In this document: in pieces, positions 59,001 through 64,000 of the stretch
How positions within the stretch are numbered: the stretch's first letter is position 1
Layout of the letters: the number at the start of each line of letters is the position of its first letter
Translations under genes and position numbers: made by a program
The notes under the pieces: model-generated
Told to the model about the DNA's origin: nothing
The model's database searches: none
The model's input: the letters and a program-made list of their open reading frames with translations, nothing else
Assembly (NCBI GenBank): GCA_025093985.1
Contig: JACAAK010000004.1
Coordinates: 1,240,001-1,304,000 of the forward strand
Length of the DNA stretch: 64,000 bases
Direction: 5' to 3'
From: Calvatia gigantea
Lineage: Eukaryota > Basidiomycota > Agaricomycetes > Agaricales > Lycoperdaceae

Positions 59001-59515
59001 TTGTTGCTGACCTGGTTGTGACGACGACGAGGGATGCTGTTGTTGTATATGCAGTGCACCAGAGTTGGATGAGCTAGTTGCACCGTTGAGAGTCGAATAG
59101 GTGGATAGGGGAATGGGAGACCACGTCGAGTTGCCGTAGGCGAGTGTTGGATAAGAGGGTAGAAAGTATTGGTTGTGTGACTGGGTGAGTTGAGAATAGA
59201 ATGTCTGAGGGGAGGCGAGCAGAGCAGGCGTGCTCCCTGTTGGCAAATCTGTCATTAGTGCGAGGTTCAAAGATCGAGCGAAATGCTTGGCGCTGCTTCA
59301 TACTCACCTGCCAAATCCCCGAGGGTTGTGAAATCGTTTATATCCATGTTGTTTGTGGCCGAAGAGCCGACACCCACGAGACCCGTGTGGGACATGGTTG
59401 GGGAGCGCTCTTTCGACCAGTCATCAAGTGATGACGAGGGTTGCCTCTGCTGTTCATGCTGAGAGGATTCCGGGAGCATGGAGGACTGAGGAACCCAGTG
59501 GAAAATGGAATCCAT
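56020..59515 (-). CDS. PNUTS/Ppn1-like PP1 regulatory subunit (TFIIS-N, RVxF motif, CCCH zinc finger)
   Basis: PNUTS (human PPP1R10; fission yeast Ppn1) targets protein phosphatase 1 to the RNA polymerase II termination machinery. Start 59515 reads MDSIFHWVPQSSMLPESS. A long Ser/Gln/Pro-rich region follows. A TFIIS N-terminal-type helical domain comes next (AVNTLVDRIMNNLQETDSAI; LTLETLKASKLGKLVVKLV; AVKDMASNIERRWRQLV; about 58360-57680). A basic linker rich in Lys and Pro precedes the PP1-docking motif KKTVTW (about 57160-57140), the same TVTW core as human PNUTS, in NGKRKKTVTWAPDSQLES. Near the C-terminus are an RGRGRGRG run and a CCCH zinc finger, CSFFAAGKCRFGDQCDFAH (C-x7-C-x5-C-x3-H), split by the last intron; stop 56020-56022. 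The protein is roughly 850 residues. Domain order matches animal PNUTS. It is divergent from an HMG-box gene. Confidence 0.85.
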
Positions 59516-59846
59516 GGCGATTTTGTTTTTAACGAGGCTCAAGCGAAATGTAGGCAACTAATACGGCTCAAAAGGCGATTGTACCGCAATTCAGCAAGAG
59601 ATACGGAAACCAACCGCTACAAGGGAGTCGCAGAGAGCGACGCAAGGGGTGAAGCTCACCGGTACGGTGGTGTGCGTGGTCTACAATGTCGTTGGGCAGG
59701 AGTGTTGGCAGCACACGGATAGTGCTTGAATTTTCTAACCCCGCTTCAAGCTCCGCTTTCACACGCTCACTGAGACAGCGGAGCCTTGTCAGAAAAATCA
59801 CATAAACTCAAACAAAAAGCGCCCTGTGTTCATTTTGTTGACTACA
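59516..59846. promoter_or_regulatory. Divergent promoter region (PNUTS-like / HMG-box)
   Basis: This 331 bp separates two start codons that point away from each other. No definite core element is seen. Both genes act in the nucleus, so shared control is plausible but unproven. Confidence 0.45.
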
Positions 59847-60854
59847 ATGGCTGACCACTTGACCCAGCAGCGCGAACTGGTATGTCCCACTATTTCTACT
59901 ACCAGGCATACTCTTACCCCTCTACAGTACATTTCTAGCATCCTTTCCCTCACCGAAAACATGCGCAAATGCGCAGAATTCGGCGAGGGCTTTGCAAAAG
60001 CCCTCAAGAACGCCTCGGACGAGGAAATGCAGGCGCTGATCAATGCGGTTGGTCCTCAGTTCCCTTCACTTTGTTTAATTTTCTCACGCTCCACAGAACA
60101 AACGCAAGGCGACAGGTGCCCCTGACGATGAGGACGGCCCCAGGAAACGCAAGCGAACCACTAAACCCAAGGATCCGAACGCGCCTAAACGTCCAGCGTC
60201 ATCCTACATCCTCTTCCAGAACGAAATTCGTAAGGAGCTCAAAGCAAAGCACCCCAACCTTAACAACGCCGAGTTGTTGAATATGATATCGGAATTATGG
60301 AAGAAGATGAGCGACGCAGAAAAGGAGGTAAGTCCGGTCCTCTCGCGGTGTATATCAACACGTCCATGACGTGTCTTTTTTAGCAATATCACAAGGCAGT
60401 TGAAAGCGCCAAAGAACGGTACTCTCAGGACAAGAAGGCGTACGAAAACCGTTCACCAGAAGAGGTCGCAGCAGCTAATGCAGCTGTAGCCGAAGCAGCC
60501 GCGGTTTGTTGATTCTACTCGACGCGTTTTCCCCACGCTCATTGATGTGACTAATCTCAGGCCAAGAAGAGTAGACCAAGGAAAAAGAAGGCGGTTGAGG
60601 CTTCACCTGTTGAAGTAGCCGCCCGTCCACCACCTGCTGCTCTAGAAACGCTTCAGAGCGCGTCCTCCTCGGATGACGACTCAGACGAGGAAGACTCGGA
60701 GTCGGAACCGCATGGAGAGAAGGAGAGCCAAGCCGATAGCGATTCAAGTGAAGAGGAGGAGGAGGAACGAGAACCTACTCCAGAGAAGAAGGTTAAGAAA
60801 CCAGCTGTTACTGCCGTCACACAAAGTCGCAAATCGAAAAAGGGCGCAAAGTAA
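59847..60854 (+). CDS. HMG-box DNA-binding protein (HMGB/NHP6-like with acidic tail)
   Basis: This is a nuclear chromatin protein with one HMG box, which bends DNA without strong sequence preference. Start 59847 reads MADHLTQQREL, then across an intron YISSILSLTENMRKCAEF, a short helical region typical of basidiomycete members. A basic stretch GPRKRKRTTKPKDPNAPKRP opens the HMG box, which continues SSYILFQNEIRKELKAKHP, ELLNMISELWKKMSDAEKE and, after an intron, QYHKAVESAKERYSQDKKAY. The C-terminus has a Lys-rich patch (KKSRPRKKKA), a long acidic run (SSDDDSDEEDSESE and EEEEEERE) and a basic end KSRKSKKGAK; stop 60852-60854. The protein is roughly 270 residues in five exons. The acidic tail resembles HMGB proteins rather than yeast Nhp6. 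No defects seen. Confidence 0.92.
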
Positions 60855-61595
60855 CGTGCTTCGGACTCAATCTTCGAGCCCCAAGCTTCAAACTTCAATA
60901 TTTCAATTATGCCAGCTCTATTTATTTTCAACCGAGCCGGCTACTGAGTATTAGTTCACCAAATCACTTGTTTCATATTTTACCCAACCACTTAATTGGT
61001 TCCTTTTGACTTCTTCGTGCTGCCCAGCTTTTGTATCTCTCGTCGGTGTCGCGTTGTAGGGTGCGACGCTCATAATTGTAATTACTTCATGATGTCGTAG
61101 CCCAATCTTCCCTGTGCGACAGGCCAAGCTCTCAAGATCTGACAATTATATGATTCACCCTGGCCATGTCATGACTTCTCCCGTCGCTGATATCGCCAGG
61201 AAATAAGTGGAATGATGATAAGGCATGGGGTTTTATGCCATCAGCAAATACTGATAATCAGATACGCAGGCGATGTTGCACTGCCTCCAACACTTCTTGT
61301 GACTACTTTCTGGGACTCTCCGGGAAGTGGTTAATTGATTTACCACCAGTGACTAAGATTGTGGATGAACTGCGCGATGCTGTGCCGGATGCACTGAGAC
61401 CAAGAATGAACCAACCTTATGGCAACACCAGGCCCTGGGCCTTTACACACGTGAGTGTGATTGGCTGTTGATACATGATATGAAATGTATTTTGGACCTA
61501 ATGGAGCGTGTGTGATTCCTGAAGCTGTGAAGCACCCAGATAAAAGGACTCGACTCAAGGGGGGCAGGAGTTCAATCTCACCACCCCAATAATAC
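60855..61595. other. Intergenic region upstream of the WW-domain gene
   Basis: This 741 bp holds the 3' end of the HMG-box gene and the promoter of the WW-domain gene. A plus-strand frame at 61235-61471 has no recognisable family match and is not called. Confidence 0.45.
61539..61547 (+). promoter_or_regulatory. TATA-like box upstream of WW-domain gene
   Basis: GATAAAAGG lies about 50 bp before the ATG at 61596 and fits a TATA element. The predicted 5' untranslated region would then be very short. Confidence 0.45.
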
Positions 61596-62677
61596 ATGTC
61601 GGCTCCTACACAAGGCTACGGCGCTCCGCCCCCTTCAAATCCTGATACACGACCTTTGCCTGAAGGCTGGATTACCCAGTTTGACCCCAAGTATGTGCAA
61701 AAGCCTGATCATGATCATTACCGCCTTAACATCTTGACGCTTCCTCTAGTTATAAGGCATGGTGAGGTTTATCTTGATAATCACCACACATCAGCTACTT
61801 AAATATCCGACTCAGGTTCTATGTCAATACGAGAGCCCAACCTCCCGTCACAACATGGGAGCACCCCTTCAATAGCTCCCCTGCCCCCCCACCTTACCCT
61901 CCGCCTAGTCCTACAACCGAGAACAAAAACAGTGGAAATTCTCCAGGATTCCCGGGTGTAAATGCAACACCCTCCGTACCACAATCCACGGGACCTTATT
62001 CACAATCTCCACACCCTCAGCCAACGGGTCCATATGCGCAATCTTCACCCCAACCGCATGACCCATATAACCAGGGCTATGGCAGTGGACCAGCACCTTC
62101 TGGGCGACATGGAGATATGGGTGGACTAGCTGGCAAACGTACGTCCTTTTACAATTACATATGAAGTCAAACTTGATAATTAACTGGCGGGAGTTAGTCG
62201 GCGGCAAATTGTTCGGCGGGGGCAAACATGGTGGCAATAGCGGAGGTCACGGCGGTAGCAGCGGGGGCTTGGGAGCCCTCCTTGGCGCCGCAGGCGGTCA
62301 TGGTGGTCATGGTGGTTCTCATCCCCCTCAAGGTGGAGGGTACTACCCCCAGCAAGGACCCTACCCCCAGCAAGGGTACTATCCCCAGCAAGGGCACTAT
62401 CCCCAGCAGGGACACTCACCTTTCCCTCCTCAAGGTATGCTTAGTGGTTCAGGAGGTCATGGGAAACCGCCTAAGAAGCATGGTGGTGGTGGTGGCATGG
62501 GTGGAGCAGGGATGCTAGCTGCAGGCGCAGGCGCGGGACTGCTGGGTGGAGTCCTGCTAGCTGATGCGATGGATGATGACATGGGTGCGTTCATCCCCTG
62601 TGCCATTGCAGGTGTGGATCTAATGGCTTGACCTTACTTTGATAGGTTTCGACGATGACATGGGCGGCGATTGGTAA
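61596..62677 (+). CDS. WW-domain protein with Gly/His/Pro/Tyr-rich tail
   Basis: One WW domain is seen near the N-terminus, split by an intron: LPEGWITQFDPK then FYVNTRAQPPVTTWEHPF. It has the first Trp, an aromatic pair and the closing TTWEHP, so it should bind proline-rich ligands. The rest is low complexity: a Ser/Pro region (PPPYPPPSP; repeated TGPY...QSPQP), then Gly/His-rich GGKHGGNSGGHGG, repeated YYPQQG/YPQQGHYPQQG units, a His/Gly/Lys stretch, a short Ala/Gly hydrophobic helix (AGMLAAGAGAGLLGGVLLAD) and an acidic end (DDDMGFDDDMGGDW), stop 62675-62677. Three introns restore frame. Similar WW proteins with YPQQG repeats are common in Agaricomycetes, but I know no function. The Ala/Gly helix could associate with membranes; that is inference. 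Confidence 0.85.
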
Positions 62678-63428
62678 ATGCGGGTCGTAGTGACGCCTTT
62701 GGGACATTGTACTTCATAGCTTTCCTTCTTCCTTGTGTTTATATTTTGTCTCCAAGTATCTCTGTAATCAAACTAGTCTCATCAGCCATTTCAACAAGAA
62801 GCGTTTCAATGACAGCCAGTGTATCTGACGCCCCTCCCTGGGGTCCAATTTAGGTTTTTGCTTAGGATTGACACCCACATCCAAAAGTAATACAACGGGG
62901 CAATCGCTGAGCATGTATGTTTGACTTGGATGTCGGCAGGGTACCGAATATTTATGGGCGACCGTCAGAAATGCTATCGGAGCTTCTACGAGGCTTTGAT
63001 AATGGAAACCAAAGAGATCATTGACAATGCCATCAGCGACAGGCACTGTCCATTTATTGCGCCTTTCTCAAGAAATCTAAATGGACACGTGTTCTTTTGG
63101 GTTGTGTTCGGCCGAAGAGGTCTACGCAACTGGTACACGGTCACCAGTTAACTGATGCATAGCAGTTGGTTGTTCTTGTAAATTCGGGTTCCTCATGAGT
63201 TGTGGCTGTTCGTTCTATAAATAGCAAACACGCCTAACAGAGGGTTCAGAACGTTCAACGTTCAACGTCGACGCTGACAAGGGAATTGGACAAGTTTTTC
63301 TTGATATGTTATTAGGGTGAAACTCGAATCTGTACATCAACTGTCCGACGTCCCGCGAATGGCGGAGGTAAATGAAAGGGTTATATTGTCTGTGTCTGCC
63401 AGCTGGACCTGCAAACCCGTTCTGAACT
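62678..63428. other. Intergenic region between the two WW-type genes
   Basis: About 750 bp with no recognised gene. It should contain the 3' end of the first WW gene and the promoter of the next one. A short direct repeat (CGTTCAACGTTCAACGT) occurs at about 63250-63267. Confidence 0.4.
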
Positions 63429-64000
63429 ATGGTACATGGTGTTATGAGAGATATACGGCCTCTGCCTCCTGGATGGCAGCAACATTGGAGTCAAGAGTAA
63501 GTGGTCCTCGCATTTGTCCAGGTAGAAGCTCACGATTCGTCCGTGGTAGGAGGAACCAATGGTACGCACCCTGTCAGAAGGTCATTGATAAACAGAGCAC
63601 TCACCATATCCTACAGGTACTATGCCCAGATGATGACCGTCCCACCAAAAATCGTCTTTCAACATCCCCTCGACCTGCCACCCGCCTCAAATCCAGCACC
63701 TCCACCGCCTCCCTACCCCGAGCCACAACCGCCTTCCCACTACCCCGGACGTGCGCCATCTGTAAGCAGTATGTCCTCTGGGGTTTCCTCTCTCAGCTCC
63801 CCGTCTATCTCGAGTCCACACAACTCCGCCGTTATGAGCGGTGAGCGTGTATCTACGAGTGCTGCAGGGCGCCCCACCCGCGCCCAGGCTAATGTCCAAG
63901 CGCATGGTGGTGTCACAAAACGGAACATGACGATGCCGCTCAATCAGATGCCCCGTCCTCAGAGTCATCTTCAGCCTGTTCATGCGAATACATTACCTGG
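63429..64000 (+). CDS. Probable WW-type protein, 5' part (runs off window)
   Basis: A frame starting near ATG 63429 reads MVHGVMRD, then RPLPPGWQQHWSQE, the start of a WW domain with PLPPGW and a second Trp. An intron (GTAAGT at about 63497) leads to TACTATGCC at about 63618, giving YYAQMMTVPPKIVFQHPLDL. The end of that stretch resembles the close of a WW domain, but the middle is short, so a small exon may lie inside the gap. A Pro-rich region (PPASNPAPPPPPYPEPQPPS) and a Ser-rich region follow, and the frame is still open at 64000. The true start could lie upstream. The layout is like that of the previous gene, so the two may be related by tandem duplication; this is inferred from the domain only. 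Confidence 0.55.

Overview
The window is nuclear DNA from a filamentous basidiomycete, most likely an Agaricomycete. Genes lie on both strands, are cut by many short introns (typically 45-80 bp, GT...AG with a few possible GC...AG), and encode conserved eukaryotic proteins. These include a cytochrome b5-acyl-CoA dehydrogenase fusion, a basidiomycete-style NACHT NTPase, a GPI-type cysteine-rich protein and WW-domain proteins. I saw no bacterial operons, tRNA, rRNA, CRISPR array or intact transposon. CDS coordinates run from start codon to stop codon and include introns.

Left third (1-26 kb). In order: a mitochondrial FAD/folate-type carrier (-), a 3.8 kb gene-poor gap, a prolyl oligopeptidase (+), the tRNA adenosine deaminase catalytic subunit TAD2 (-), a GPI-anchored-type cysteine-rich surface protein (+), a cytochrome b5-acyl-CoA dehydrogenase fusion (-), a RAD16-type SNF2/RING repair ATPase (-), a decayed NACHT NTPase (pseudogene, -) and a mitochondrial ICP55-type aminopeptidase (-).

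Middle (26-44 kb). In order: a gap, an APC-family amino acid/choline permease (-), translation factor eIF5B (-) divergent from the small GTPase ARL2 (+), a 4 kb gene-poor gap, a cyclopropane-fatty-acid-synthase-like methyltransferase (+), and another 2.1 kb gap.

Right third (44-64 kb), the most compact part. In order: a full-length kinesin-3 (Unc104/KIF1 type: motor, FHA, DUF3694, PH; -), the U3 snoRNP protein IMP3 (-), a LIM-domain-binding (LDB/PtaB-like) transcription co-regulator (+), a PNUTS/Ppn1-like PP1 regulatory subunit (-), an HMG-box protein (+), a WW-domain protein (+), and the start of a possible second WW-type protein that runs off the window.

Most genes are housekeeping and functionally unrelated. 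No biosynthetic cluster or defence island is evident. The main oddities are: (i) five apparent +1 frameshifts in the otherwise conserved kinesin-3 and LDB genes, all between 49.3 and 54.2 kb; (ii) the NACHT pseudogene; (iii) GC-AG intron(s); (iv) a PNUTS homologue that keeps TFIIS-N, PP1-binding and CCCH modules; (v) a prolyl oligopeptidase with an in-frame mitochondrial-type N-terminal extension; and (vi) kilobase-scale gaps in which I recognise nothing.
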